Of a stretch of 64,000 nt of DNA, positions 51,721 through 60,338 are shown piece after piece. Both the position numbers and the translations under genes were made by a program. The stretch lies in the NCBI RefSeq assembly GCF_965204195.1, contig NZ_OZ241975.1, forward strand, positions 2,294,001 to 2,358,000, written 5' to 3'. Below the pieces are notes generated by a model. The model was not told where the DNA came from, made no database searches, and worked only from the letters and a program-made list of their open reading frames with translations. Origin of the DNA: Poriferisodalis sp965204195. GTDB lineage: Bacteria; Actinomycetota; Acidimicrobiia; Acidimicrobiales; Poriferisodalaceae. Each line of letters begins with the position of its first letter. Position 1 is the first letter of the stretch.

Positions 51721-51741
51721 TGGGAATGAGTGCCATTCCCA
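51721..51741. promoter_or_regulatory. Perfect inverted repeat between mog and the FecCD-type transporter
   Basis: TGGGAATG-N5-CATTCCCA, arms eight bases and perfect. The TGGGAAT half-site is the same as in the nearby 7-1-7 boxes, but the spacing differs (7-7-7), so it may bind the same regulator in another geometry and influence mog, the transporter or both. Confidence 0.5.
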
Positions 51742-51797
51742 TACGCCCATCCCCATTGCGGCCGCAGAGCAGAACAAATCCACATACCGGCACGAAA

Positions 51798-51812
51798 TGG
51801 GAATCGTTCCTA
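51798..51812 (+). promoter_or_regulatory. Zur/Fur-like box upstream of the FecCD-type transporter
   Basis: TGGGAAT-C-GTTCCTA, a 7-1-7 near-palindrome ending 21 bp before the GTG of the permease. Matches the boxes at 56515 and 62350 (consensus TRGGAAY-N-RTTCYYA), which resemble actinobacterial Zur boxes in length and symmetry. Confidence 0.55.
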
Positions 51813-51833
51813 TTCCTGTTATGATCCCCCGCC

Positions 51834-52913
51834 GTGTCTCTCCTCCAGGCACCAAGTCGCGCCCCGGCTGCGTCGCACGACGGCTGGGCATGGAGTCGCC
51901 GGCCCACCCTCATTGCCCTCACATCGCTCACCGTTGTGTCGGTGGTGGTCGCCATCGGGCTCGGTCCGGTCGGCGTAGCGCCCCCGACGGTCCTGAAGAT
52001 CATCGGGCACCACATGATGGGCCTGTTCGATGCCGAGAGCTGGGCCCGAACCGACGACGCAATCATCTGGCAAGTGCGCCTGCCACGGGTGCTGCTCGGC
52101 GCCATCGTGGGTGCGGCACTCGGGGTCGTGGGAGTGACACTCCAGGCCCTCGTGCGCAACCCGCTGGCCGAGCCGTACATCCTCGGCGTGAGCTCGGGTG
52201 CATCCGCCGGCGCAGCCGCGGCGATCCTGTTCGGAGTCGGCTCCTGGCTGGGCCGAGAATCGGTGTCGCTGATGGCGTTCTTCGGCGCCCTCGGCGCCCT
52301 TGCGCTCGTCTTGGCGCTGGCCCGTTCCTCCGGTCGCATGACGCCGTCGCGGATGCTCGTAGCCGGCGTGGCCGTCGCCTACCTGCTGAGTGCCGTCACC
52401 AGCCTGCTCATCCTCTTCGCCCATAGCGAGTACGGCGCCCGGGCGGTGATGTTCTGGCTACTCGGCTCGCTCGCGAACGCCGACTGGTCCACGCTGCCCA
52501 TCGGCTACCTCGGCATGGGGGCCGGCATGATCCTGGTGTTCTGGTGGCGCCGCCGACTCGACCTGCTGGCGCTCGGCGACGAGACAGCGATGTCGAGCGG
52601 CGTCGATCCGGGGCGTACCCGGCTGCAGCTCGTGGTCGTCGTCGCGATGTGCGTCGGCTTCGCCGTGTCGCTGTCGGGCGGCATCGGATTCGTCGGTCTC
52701 GCGGCACCTCACATCGCGCGACGGATCATCGGCCCGATTCACCGCCATCTCATCCCGGCATCCGCAGCGTTCGGCGCCCTCATGCTGGTCTGGGCCGACG
52801 TCGTGGCTCGCATGGTGTTGCAGCCCCGCGAGCTGCCCATCGGCGTCGTCACCGGCGTGCTCGGCGCTCCTGTCCTCGTCGCGCTCGTTCGAAAGCTCAG
52901 TCACAACACCTGA
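51834..52913 (+). CDS. FecCD-family ABC transporter permease
   Basis: 359 residues from GTG, with about ten hydrophobic helices. VRLPRVLLGAIVGAALGVVGVTLQALVRNPLAEPYILGVSSGASAGA and SGGIGFVGLAAPHIARRIIGP are the typical BtuC/FecCD motifs. It transports a metal chelate, haem or cobalamin with the binding protein and ATPase encoded directly downstream. A single permease gene implies a homodimer. The metal-type box just upstream supports regulation by a Fur-family protein. Confidence 0.92.
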   Translation: MSLLQAPSRAPAASHDGWAWSRRPTLIALTSLTVVSVVVAIGLGPVGVAPPTVLKIIGHHMMGLFDAESWARTDDAIIWQVRLPRVLLGAIVGAALGVVGVTLQALVRNPLAEPYILGVSSGASAGAAAAILFGVGSWLGRESVSLMAFFGALGALALVLALARSSGRMTPSRMLVAGVAVAYLLSAVTSLLILFAHSEYGARAVMFWLLGSLANADWSTLPIGYLGMGAGMILVFWWRRRLDLLALGDETAMSSGVDPGRTRLQLVVVVAMCVGFAVSLSGGIGFVGLAAPHIARRIIGPIHRHLIPASAAFGALMLVWADVVARMVLQPRELPIGVVTGVLGAPVLVALVRKLSHNT

Positions 52914-52991
52914 GCGCGCCCGCGCTCGTGCAAGCCCCCCTCCCTGAAAGGAAACCCCCCAATGAATCCCCCTATGAACAAGGAAACCCCT

Positions 52992-53987
52992 ATGAAACGG
53001 TTAGCAACTTGGCGTCGAGCGATCGCATTGCTCGTCGTGGTCGGATTTCTGGCTGCGGCCTGTGGAGGAAGCGATGACTCCCCCACCGCAGCAGCTCAAG
53101 ACGACAGCTTCCCGCTGACCTTCACCAACTGCGAAATGGAATTCACCCTCGACGCCCCGCCTGAGCGGGTGATGCTGATGGAGGCCGCGGCGCCCTCGCT
53201 GCTGTTCGCCGCCGGCGCCATGGACCGGGTGATCGCCCGCATCGAGAACTTCCCGGAGGAGTACTACACAGCCGAGGAGTTGGCCCTGCTCAACGACATC
53301 CCGGCGTTGGTGGCCGAGCACACATCGACTGGCGGTGTCGAGATATCGGTGGAGGCAATCATCGACCACGACCCCGACATCGTCATCGGCTATGACACCG
53401 TCACCCTCACCCACGACTCGCTCGGCGACGTCGGCATCCAGCTCTACGTGATGCCCCCGTTCTGCGACAACCCGCCGACGCCGTCGTTCGAGAGCATCCT
53501 GGACGAGGTCCGCTTCTACGGAGAGCTCTTCGGCACCACCGAGACCGCCAACGCGAGCGCCGACGCGCTGGAGGCCGCCGTGAACTCCGCAGCCGATGCG
53601 CCGGTTGCCGACGGCCAGACCGCTGCTGCGCTGTATGTCAGCTCCGACGGCAGCGCCATCTACGCCTACTCCTCGCTCGGCATGGTGCATCCGCTGATGG
53701 AGGCCCTCGGCATGACCAACGTGTTCGCCGAGCTCAGCGAGCGGGTGCCCGAGGTCTCAATCGAAGAGGTCATCGGCCGCAACCCCGAGATCTTGGTGCT
53801 GCTCTATGACGACTTCGGCCTCACCCCAGATGAGATCAGCGCACTGGTCACCGATCTCCCGGGCGCCGGCAGCATCACTGCAGTCGAGCAGGGCGCGGTG
53901 TATCCGCTCCTGTTCAACTGGGCGGAGCCTCCGACACCGCTTGTGGTGAAGGGCCTGTCCGAGCTCAGCGACCAGATCACCGAATAA
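52992..53987 (+). CDS. FecB/BtuF-like substrate-binding lipoprotein
   Basis: About 331 residues from ATG 52992 (MKRLATWRR); an in-frame ATG at 52962 is also preceded by AAAGGAAA. Signal peptide with lipobox LAAAC (lipidated C24), then a class III periplasmic-binding fold: ERVMLMEAAAPSLLFAAGAMDRVIA, VEAIIDHDPDIVIGY and EEVIGRNPEILVLLYDD. It should sit on the outer face of the membrane and deliver the chelate to the permease. Ligand not predictable. Confidence 0.88.
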   Translation: MKRLATWRRAIALLVVVGFLAAACGGSDDSPTAAAQDDSFPLTFTNCEMEFTLDAPPERVMLMEAAAPSLLFAAGAMDRVIARIENFPEEYYTAEELALLNDIPALVAEHTSTGGVEISVEAIIDHDPDIVIGYDTVTLTHDSLGDVGIQLYVMPPFCDNPPTPSFESILDEVRFYGELFGTTETANASADALEAAVNSAADAPVADGQTAAALYVSSDGSAIYAYSSLGMVHPLMEALGMTNVFAELSERVPEVSIEEVIGRNPEILVLLYDDFGLTPDEISALVTDLPGAGSITAVEQGAVYPLLFNWAEPPTPLVVKGLSELSDQITE

Positions 53988-53994
53988 CGAACCC

Positions 53995-54759
53995 GTGATC
54001 ACGGCGACCGGCATCGACCTACGGCTCGGCGCCGTCGACGTCCTGTCCGGAGCGCAGCTCAGCACGCGCCCCGGGCAGGTCGTCGGCCTCATCGGGCCCA
54101 ACGGCAGCGGCAAGTCGTCGCTGCTGCGCTGCCTGTACGGCATGCTTCGCCCGCACAGAGGCGCCGTTCTCATCGACGACGTCGCGATCGGGTCGATGTC
54201 GCAGCGCTCGATTGCCCGTGCGGTCGCCGTCGTCACTCAGGACACCTCAGCCGACGGGATCGATATCTCGGTCGGCGAGTTCGTGCTCTTGGGACGCCAC
54301 GTTCATCGCAGCGACTATCAGGGCTTCACCGACGACGACCGCAAAGCCGTGCTTGACGGGCTGGACATGGTGGACATGTCGAGCTTCGCCGATCGCAGCA
54401 TCCACAACCTGTCAGGCGGGGAACGCCAACGGGTGCTGATCGCCCGGTGCATCGCGCAGCAGAGCCCAGTCATCCTGCTCGACGAACCCACGAACCATCT
54501 CGATGTGCGCTACCAGCACGAGGTGCTCGCGCTGGTCCGGCACCTCCAGATCGACAGCATCGTCGTGCTGCACGACCTCAACCTGGCCAGCCGCTACTGC
54601 GATCATCTCGCCCTGCTCGACCACGGCAGCGTGGTGCAGCAGGGCCGGCCCGACGACGTGCTGCAAAGCGAGGTGCTCGGACCCGTCTACGGCATCGAGG
54701 TGCGACGACTGGCCGATGGGCCGCACTCCCACTTCGCGTTCGGCCCTCTCTCGACGTGA
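53995..54759 (+). CDS. FecE/BtuD-like ABC transporter ATPase
   Basis: 254 residues from GTG. Walker A GPNGSGKSS, Q-loop in VVTQDT, signature LSGGERQRV, Walker B VILLDEPTNHLD and the H-loop VVLHDLNLA. Energises the FecBCD-type importer. Follows the binding-protein gene by seven bases. Confidence 0.94.
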   Translation: MITATGIDLRLGAVDVLSGAQLSTRPGQVVGLIGPNGSGKSSLLRCLYGMLRPHRGAVLIDDVAIGSMSQRSIARAVAVVTQDTSADGIDISVGEFVLLGRHVHRSDYQGFTDDDRKAVLDGLDMVDMSSFADRSIHNLSGGERQRVLIARCIAQQSPVILLDEPTNHLDVRYQHEVLALVRHLQIDSIVVLHDLNLASRYCDHLALLDHGSVVQQGRPDDVLQSEVLGPVYGIEVRRLADGPHSHFAFGPLST

Positions 54760-54772
54760 TGGGCAGCGAGCG

Positions 54773-55192
54773 ATGAACGCCACGCCGAACGGCTGGGCTT
54801 CGGGTGCTTCCGTACGTGTGCAGGTCTGCCGCGGCTGTTGCTGCGGAACCGAGCGAAAGCACCCCGAGACCGATCACGACGGGCAGCTCGCCGCGATCTC
54901 GGCCGTCGCTCGAACTCGCGTGGTGGACTGCGTGGACGAGTGCGCCTACTCCAACGTCGTGATCGTCCGCCGCAGCGACGGGACATCGATGTGGCTTGGC
55001 GGCATCAACGACGCAGCGCTCACTGATGCGGTGTGCGAATGGCTTGTCGACGGCGCCACGCAACCGCCGCCTCCGGTCCTTCAGTCGAAGGTCTTCATCC
55101 GCAAGTCAAGTGCAGTCGGGGCAGATGCCGAAGACGTCGAGCCGGTGAGTGTTCGGCTGGAACCCGCTGGTGTCCAGCGCATTGTCGAGTGA
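54773..55192 (+). CDS. Thioredoxin-like [2Fe-2S] ferredoxin-domain protein
   Basis: 139 residues. VQVCRGCCCGTERKHPETDH and VDCVDECAYSNVVIVRR, then WLGGIND, follow the pattern of the thioredoxin-like (2Fe-2S) ferredoxins, with the expected cluster Cys in CRGCCCG and CVDEC. It follows the ATPase by 13 bases, so it is the fourth gene of the transporter operon and could reduce or release the imported metal chelate. The last 29 codons overlap the 3' end of the Fur-family gene on the other strand. Confidence 0.8.
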   Translation: MNATPNGWASGASVRVQVCRGCCCGTERKHPETDHDGQLAAISAVARTRVVDCVDECAYSNVVIVRRSDGTSMWLGGINDAALTDAVCEWLVDGATQPPPPVLQSKVFIRKSSAVGADAEDVEPVSVRLEPAGVQRIVE

Positions 55193-55549
55193 TGTCTGGA
55201 GGCTGCGTTCGTCCGCAGCGGGCATGAAGAAGTCGTCGACCGTGCCGCACACGGTGCAGATGGTGTGGTGGTGGCGGCCGATGATGTCCTCGGAGAACTC
55301 GTAGCGAGTCGGGTCATCGATCCCGACAACACGCCGGACGATGCCGACACTCTCGAGGTCGGCCATGTTGCGGTACAGCGAGCTCTGGGTGAGGCGAGGT
55401 CGGAGCTCGAGCATCTCGGGGATGGTCGCCGGCCGAGCGGCGCGAACGAGAAGCTCCACAAGTTCTCGCCGACCCTTGGTGTACAGCTGCCCGGCGTCAT
55501 TCAGGCGGGCCGACACCAATTCGTGAGTCTCGGCGAGTCGCTCGCCCAT
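55106..55549 (-). CDS. Fur-family metalloregulator, Zur-like
   Basis: 147 residues from ATG 55549 (GTG at 55555 also possible). RRELVELLVRAARPATIPEML and LTQSSLYRNMADLESVGIVRRV form the winged helix; RHHHTICTVCGTVDDF and the terminal CPDC bind metals. Both CxxC pairs are present, as in Zur and Fur. It follows the hydrolase gene on the same strand by 46 bp, so the box at 56515 would place it under its own control. Zn rather than Fe is favoured by the linked CobW gene; this is inference. Confidence 0.88.
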   Translation of the reverse strand: MGERLAETHELVSARLNDAGQLYTKGRRELVELLVRAARPATIPEMLELRPRLTQSSLYRNMADLESVGIVRRVVGIDDPTRYEFSEDIIGRHHHTICTVCGTVDDFFMPAADERSLQTSLDNALDTSGFQPNTHRLDVFGICPDCT

Positions 55550-55601
55550 CAGCACATTCTACCGAGACCGGTTGCGCCGGCTTGAAGGCTCGACACAGCG
55601 T

Positions 55602-56390
55602 CTATGCGGTGACCCGGGCAACGAATGAGGCGATCTCATCGATCACCTCGTCTCGGTTCGTCTCGTTCACCAGTTCGTGGCGGGCGCCCTCGTAGAGGCG
55701 GACGGTTTTGTCGTTGCTGGGCATCGACTGCACCGCCTCGAGCGAGGTGCGGTAGTCGACAAAGGGATCGTCGGTGCCGTGGCAGAACAGCACCCCCATC
55801 GTGAGGGCGCTGACCTGGGCCTGGAATCGGTCCAAGGCGATGACCTCGGCTTCGAGCAAGGGCCGCTTGTACCGGCCCCGGTAGATGAGCGGATCGGTGG
55901 CGTAGGCCTCGACTGCGGCGATGTCGCGGGACATGCCCGAGAAATCGGTCGTGGCGGGGGGCAACTCTGGCTGCGCCAAAACCTCCCGGGCCCAGTTCCA
56001 GTCGCCGATCACGGCGCCAAGCAGGACGATGCCGGCGATGTCGTCGGGGTATTCCTGGGCGAATCTCGAAGTGAGCAGCCCGCCCATCGAATGCCCGATC
56101 ATCACCACCGGCAGCCCCGGATGCTCGGCCTGCGCGATGTCGACCAGCGTCCGCAGGTCATCGACCACATGCTCGAAGTCGGTGATGAGCGCCCGCTCGC
56201 CGTCGCTGCGACCGTGCCCCATGTGATCCTCGCCGTAGATCACCGCGCCATCGGCCATCAACCGCTCGGCTAGGTGGCCATAACGGGCCGCGTATTCGGC
56301 GTAGCCGTGCACCAGCACCGCAATACAGCGCGCCGGGCCGTCGGGGACCCATCGCTCGTAGTGAATCGACCCCTCTGACCCAGCGAACAT
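55602..56390 (-). CDS. Monoglyceride-lipase-type alpha/beta hydrolase
   Basis: 262 residues from ATG 56390. VLVHGYAEYAARYGHLAERL, GHGRSDGERALI, VMIGHSMGGLLTSRFA (Ser nucleophile) and YEGARHELVNE (His) match the serine-hydrolase (lysophospholipase) group. VLFCHGTDDPFVDY gives the Asp. Probably hydrolyses monoacylglycerols or related esters. First gene of a unit with the Fur-family gene. Confidence 0.88.
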   Translation of the reverse strand: MFAGSEGSIHYERWVPDGPARCIAVLVHGYAEYAARYGHLAERLMADGAVIYGEDHMGHGRSDGERALITDFEHVVDDLRTLVDIAQAEHPGLPVVMIGHSMGGLLTSRFAQEYPDDIAGIVLLGAVIGDWNWAREVLAQPELPPATTDFSGMSRDIAAVEAYATDPLIYRGRYKRPLLEAEVIALDRFQAQVSALTMGVLFCHGTDDPFVDYRTSLEAVQSMPSNDKTVRLYEGARHELVNETNRDEVIDEIASFVARVTA

Positions 56391-56514
56391 CGGCACGGGT
56401 GCGGTTCTAGCACTCCCGCGCACCGGTGCGACCAGCACATATCCGCAGCTAGAGCCCTCCGGCGAGACGCTCCGGCCCAGGTGACCACACTGCCGCCCGT
56501 TGCGGTCAGCATCG

Positions 56515-56529
56515 TAGGAACGGTTCTCA
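56515..56529. promoter_or_regulatory. Zur/Fur-like box between the divergent hydrolase-fur and ribA units
   Basis: TAGGAAC-G-GTTCTCA, a 7-1-7 palindrome of the same type as at 51798 and 62350, located 48 bp before ribA and 125 bp before the hydrolase gene. One site could control both directions. Confidence 0.5.
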
Positions 56530-56576
56530 TTCCGGTTAGAGTCCCAATCCGGTTTCCATCGTCGAAACACACCCCC

Positions 56577-57260
56577 ATGAGCACGGCACCCGACGAAACC
56601 CCGCACACCCTGGAACGGGTGGGTGAGGCCCAACTCCCCACGAAGCACGGCCTGTTCACGATCTTCGCCTACACCGGAGAGGGCGCAGGCGAGCTTGTGG
56701 CACTGGTGTTCGGCGACCCGCACTCGCGTCGCGGCGCGGTCCCGGTGCGGATGCACTCCTCGTGCGTCACCGGCGACGTGTTCGGCTCGTTGCGGTGCGA
56801 CTGCGGGCAGCAGCTTGAGCTCGCAATCCAGCATGTAACCGCCGCAGGGGCTGGCGCGATCCTCTATCTCGACCAGGAGGGCCGCGGGATCGGGCTCGCC
56901 AACAAGATCCGCGCCTACCAGTGCCAAGACGCCGGCTTCGACACCGTGGACGCAAACACGACGCTGGGTTTCGAGGCCGATCAGCGCGACTATGCGCCTG
57001 CAGCCTGGATCCTTCGAGACCTCGGCATCACCGACGTCGAGCTGCTCACGAACAACCCCCACAAGGCAGAGAGCCTCCGCGAGCACGGGATCACCGTGGA
57101 ACGCGTGCCGCTGGCTGTGGTGCCGAACCTCCACAACCACCGATACCTCGAGACCAAGGCCCGCCGACTGGGCCATCAACTTCCCGCCACGAACGGGCAC
57201 GACCCAGAGTGGCAGCACCAGCAGAGGAATTTCCCGACAGATGAGCACCTACACGCTTGA
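56577..57260 (+). CDS. ribA: GTP cyclohydrolase II (stand-alone)
   Basis: 227 residues. CVTGDVFGSLRCDCGQQLE has the three zinc Cys (C-x10-C-x-C) and DQEGRGIGLANKIRAY the active site; NNPHKAESLREHGI is also typical. Opens GTP to the first riboflavin/deazaflavin intermediate. No DHBP-synthase domain and no other rib genes are near, so it is likely a paralogue serving a special purpose. The ATG is 48 bp after a metal-regulator box; iron- or zinc-limited cells of other bacteria are known to raise riboflavin synthesis. The next gene overlaps by 20 bases. Confidence 0.92.
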   Translation: MSTAPDETPHTLERVGEAQLPTKHGLFTIFAYTGEGAGELVALVFGDPHSRRGAVPVRMHSSCVTGDVFGSLRCDCGQQLELAIQHVTAAGAGAILYLDQEGRGIGLANKIRAYQCQDAGFDTVDANTTLGFEADQRDYAPAAWILRDLGITDVELLTNNPHKAESLREHGITVERVPLAVVPNLHNHRYLETKARRLGHQLPATNGHDPEWQHQQRNFPTDEHLHA

Positions 57261-58428
57261 ACCCATGCCGACCACCCTCGTGGGAGAGGGCAGCGTCGCC
57301 GATCTCGCCCAGCACGTGAGGGCGCACGGCAGTCGTGCCTTCGTGGTGAGCGACCCGGGCGTGCGCGCCGCGGGCGTCCTCAACACGGTCATCGACGCGC
57401 TCACGAAAGACAGCCTCGAGTGGACGGTCTTCGACGACGTCGACCCGAATCCGACCGATGCCAATGTCGCTGCGGGGGTGGAGTCGCTGCGAGGGTTCGG
57501 CACCGAGGACGTTGTGATGGTGCTTGTCGGCGGCGGGTCGGTTATGGACTGCGGCAAGTACATCGCCATGGCAGCTCCGTCAGGCATCGAGGACTCGTCG
57601 CTTGCCTTCTCGCCCGAGCTCGACGACGCCGACCGGATCGACTTCGCCACGCTGGCGCCCCCGGCTCGGGCCAGTGCGCCGTGCGTGCCCACCGTCGCCG
57701 TCCCGACGACCTCTGGCACGGCATCGGAAACCAACGGCGGCGGCCTGATCACCCGGACAGAGGATCATCGCAAGCTGACTTTCAGTCACCCGGACGTTCG
57801 GCCGCGCGCTGTCGTGCTGGATCCGCTCCTGACTGTCGGGCTTCCCTCAGGTGCGACTGCGGTGTGCGGCATGGATGTGCTGACGCACGCCATCGAGGCC
57901 TACACGTCCACCGCGTCGAACCCCTATGCCGACGGCCTCGCGCTGCAGGCCATCCGGCTCACCGGGCAGTGGCTCCCCCAGGCCGTTGCCGTCGGCAGCG
58001 ATGTGCAGGCCCGGGCGTCGATGCAGATCGCGTCCCACCTCGCGGGCCGTGCATTCTCGTCGGGCCCGCTGCTCGGGCTCGTCCACGCAACCGGTCACCC
58101 AGTCTCGGGCACGTTCGGCGCGGCCCACGGGCAGACGCTCGCCACCATGCTCCCGCACATCATGCGCTTCAACCTCGAATCGGTCTCCGATCGCTATGCC
58201 GACGTGGGCCAAGCGCTCGGCGTCGCCCGCGACCCGCTGGCGGCCATCGAGGCTGTCGAGACGCTGTCTGCGACCGTCGGTACCGACCGCAGTCTCAGCG
58301 ACCTCGGTGCTGAGGCGCAGGACATCGGCGCGCTCACCACCGACGCGTTGCGCGACCTCATCATCTTGAACACGCCGCGCTACCCGAGCCGGGAGGAAGT
58401 CCATGCGCTGTACGAGCAGGCGATGTAA
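57241..58428 (+). CDS. Iron-containing (type III) alcohol dehydrogenase / maleylacetate-reductase-like
   Basis: 395 residues. VVMVLVGGGSVMDCGKYIA (nucleotide-binding GGGS), VPTTSGTASETNGG, GMDVLTHAIEAYTS and LVHATGHPVSGTFGAAHGQTLATMLPH carry the metal-binding Asp and His residues. Reduces or oxidises an alcohol/aldehyde with NAD(P). Begins inside the end of ribA and is followed without gap by the M20 gene. Its place in a metal-responsive operon suggests a role in making a small molecule rather than in general catabolism. Confidence 0.88.
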   Translation: MSTYTLEPMPTTLVGEGSVADLAQHVRAHGSRAFVVSDPGVRAAGVLNTVIDALTKDSLEWTVFDDVDPNPTDANVAAGVESLRGFGTEDVVMVLVGGGSVMDCGKYIAMAAPSGIEDSSLAFSPELDDADRIDFATLAPPARASAPCVPTVAVPTTSGTASETNGGGLITRTEDHRKLTFSHPDVRPRAVVLDPLLTVGLPSGATAVCGMDVLTHAIEAYTSTASNPYADGLALQAIRLTGQWLPQAVAVGSDVQARASMQIASHLAGRAFSSGPLLGLVHATGHPVSGTFGAAHGQTLATMLPHIMRFNLESVSDRYADVGQALGVARDPLAAIEAVETLSATVGTDRSLSDLGAEAQDIGALTTDALRDLIILNTPRYPSREEVHALYEQAM

Positions 58429-59658
58429 ATGAGCCAGCACAACCGTCCTGCTTCTGGGGGCCTGAGTAATCTCGCCGTCATGGACGTTGCCGATGCCAAG
58501 AACATCGTTCGTGCCGAGATCGAGCGGCTCACGCCGACGCTGCTGGATCTCTCGCACACGATCCACGCCAACCCCGAACTCAACTTCGAAGAACACCACG
58601 CCCACGAAGCACTGACCGGTGTGCTTGAAGACAACGGGATCGACGTGACGCGGGGTGCCTACGACATGCCGACGGCGTTCGACGCTCGCGTCGGCACAAC
58701 CGACGGCCCGACGGTCGCTGTGCTGTGCGAGTACGACGCGCTCCCTGGGATCGGCCATGCCTGCGGTCACAACATCATCGGCTCGGCAGGGCTCGGCGCG
58801 GGCATCGCAGTGGCGAAGGTCGCCGAGGCTCTCGGCGGGCGGGTGGCCATCCTCGGTACGCCCGCCGAAGAGGGCGGCGGCGGCAAGGAGTTCATGGTCC
58901 GCCGCGGCGCCTTCGACGACATCGACCTGGCGATGATGGTGCATCCCGCCGATCGCGATCTCCGCACGTTCCATGCGATCGCCATCCAGCAGCTGCACGT
59001 GACCTATGACGGCCAGGCGGCCCACGCTGCTGCCTCACCGCACCGGGGCCGAAATGCCCTCGATGCGGCGGTGCTCGGCTACAACGCAGTCGCTGCGTTG
59101 CGCCAGCACATTCGGCCCGACGAGCGGATTCACGGCATCTTCACCGACGCGGGCGACAAGCCCAACATCGTGCCGTCGCGCGCCGCCGCCGAGTGGTACG
59201 TGCGCAGCCACAAGATGGCGAGCCTCGAGACGCTCAAGGAGCGGGTGCAGCGTTGCCTGCAGGGAGGCGCCGACGCCTCTGGGTGCGAGATGCAGGCCGA
59301 GTGGATCGACCCGCCCTTCTACGACATGATCGACAACCACCCCCTGCTCGACGTGTACGTGCGCAACGCCATGGATGTCGGGCGCCACCCGCTGCCCTCA
59401 GAGGAAGGGTCGATGGTGGTCGGATCGACCGACATGGGCAACGTCAGCTACGCCGTCCCGTCGATCCACCCAATGATCAAGGTCGCCCCCGAGGGCACCC
59501 CGATTCACACCCCGGAGTTCGAGGTGTACACGGGTCGCGAGGAAGGCGATCAGGCGGTCATCGACGGTGCGCTCGCCCTCGCGCTCACCATGGTCGACTG
59601 CCTCGCCAGCGCCGACACTCGTGAAGAGGTCCGTGCGGCATTTTCCCCTAGCGCATAG
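58429..59658 (+). CDS. M20-family metallo-amidohydrolase
   Basis: 409 residues (a start at 58480, MDVADAKN, is also plausible). HANPELNFEEHHAHEAL, CEYDALPGIGHACGHNIIG (Cys/His metal ligands), GTPAEEGGGGKEF (Glu pair) and VHPAD are typical of the AbgB/indole-acetyl-amino-acid hydrolase group. Hydrolyses an N-acyl amino acid or amide. The dimerisation insert is complete. Third gene of the ribA unit. Confidence 0.88.
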   Translation: MSQHNRPASGGLSNLAVMDVADAKNIVRAEIERLTPTLLDLSHTIHANPELNFEEHHAHEALTGVLEDNGIDVTRGAYDMPTAFDARVGTTDGPTVAVLCEYDALPGIGHACGHNIIGSAGLGAGIAVAKVAEALGGRVAILGTPAEEGGGGKEFMVRRGAFDDIDLAMMVHPADRDLRTFHAIAIQQLHVTYDGQAAHAAASPHRGRNALDAAVLGYNAVAALRQHIRPDERIHGIFTDAGDKPNIVPSRAAAEWYVRSHKMASLETLKERVQRCLQGGADASGCEMQAEWIDPPFYDMIDNHPLLDVYVRNAMDVGRHPLPSEEGSMVVGSTDMGNVSYAVPSIHPMIKVAPEGTPIHTPEFEVYTGREEGDQAVIDGALALALTMVDCLASADTREEVRAAFSPSA

Positions 59659-59694
59659 CTTCACCGAACCAACAGCACAGGAGCGTTGCGTTCC

Positions 59695-60330
59695 ATGTCA
59701 TTGACCCAGTACCGGATTGACCGCGACGGTGCAGACCGTCTGCTCTTCCTCATGCACGGCTACACCGCCGAGCAACACCACCTCGCGTCGTATGTGCCGC
59801 TCGTCGACCCAGACGAACGCTTCACCGCGATCGCGCCGCGGGGGCCGATCGACATGCCCGACGGCGACGGCGCGGGCTGGTGGTCGATCGACCTCGAGAC
59901 GTTCGAACAAGACATCTCGCAGTTCGGGCCCTCGCTCGAGAGGCTCGAGTCGTTCATCGCAGACGAGGCCGGCAAGGCTGGCGTGCCGCTTGAGCGGTGC
60001 ATCGTGGGCGGGTTCAGCCAGGGCGGCTATCTGTCGCTGGCGCTCGCCGGCAGGGCTGGTGCGCCCCGCTACGCCGGCGTGTGGGCCATCTGCTGCGGTC
60101 TTCCGAGCGCGCCCGGGCTCAGCCTCGACCTGTCCAACGGAGACGGCCGACCAGCGCTCTTCCAGTGGGGAACCCGCGACCTCCTCATCGGCCAAGAACA
60201 GCCCAAAGAGGTGATCGCAACTCTCGGCGATGGCGGGTGGAACCTGCGGCACCACGCCTACGACATGGCTCACAGCCAGACCATCGAAATGATGATCGAC
60301 GCCCGCGAGTGGCTCGCCGGCGTCCTCTGA
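59695..60330 (+). CDS. Phospholipase/carboxylesterase-family hydrolase
   Basis: 211 residues from ATG 59695 with AGGAG upstream. LFLMHGYTAEQHHLASYVPL, GGFSQGGYLSLALAG (Ser nucleophile), FQWGTRDLLI (Asp) and YDMAHSQ (His). Small serine esterase, probably cleaving acyl esters. Last gene of the ribA operon; converges with the WD40 gene, eight bases away. Confidence 0.88.
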   Translation: MSLTQYRIDRDGADRLLFLMHGYTAEQHHLASYVPLVDPDERFTAIAPRGPIDMPDGDGAGWWSIDLETFEQDISQFGPSLERLESFIADEAGKAGVPLERCIVGGFSQGGYLSLALAGRAGAPRYAGVWAICCGLPSAPGLSLDLSNGDGRPALFQWGTRDLLIGQEQPKEVIATLGDGGWNLRHHAYDMAHSQTIEMMIDAREWLAGVL

Positions 60331-60338
60331 CCTGATCT

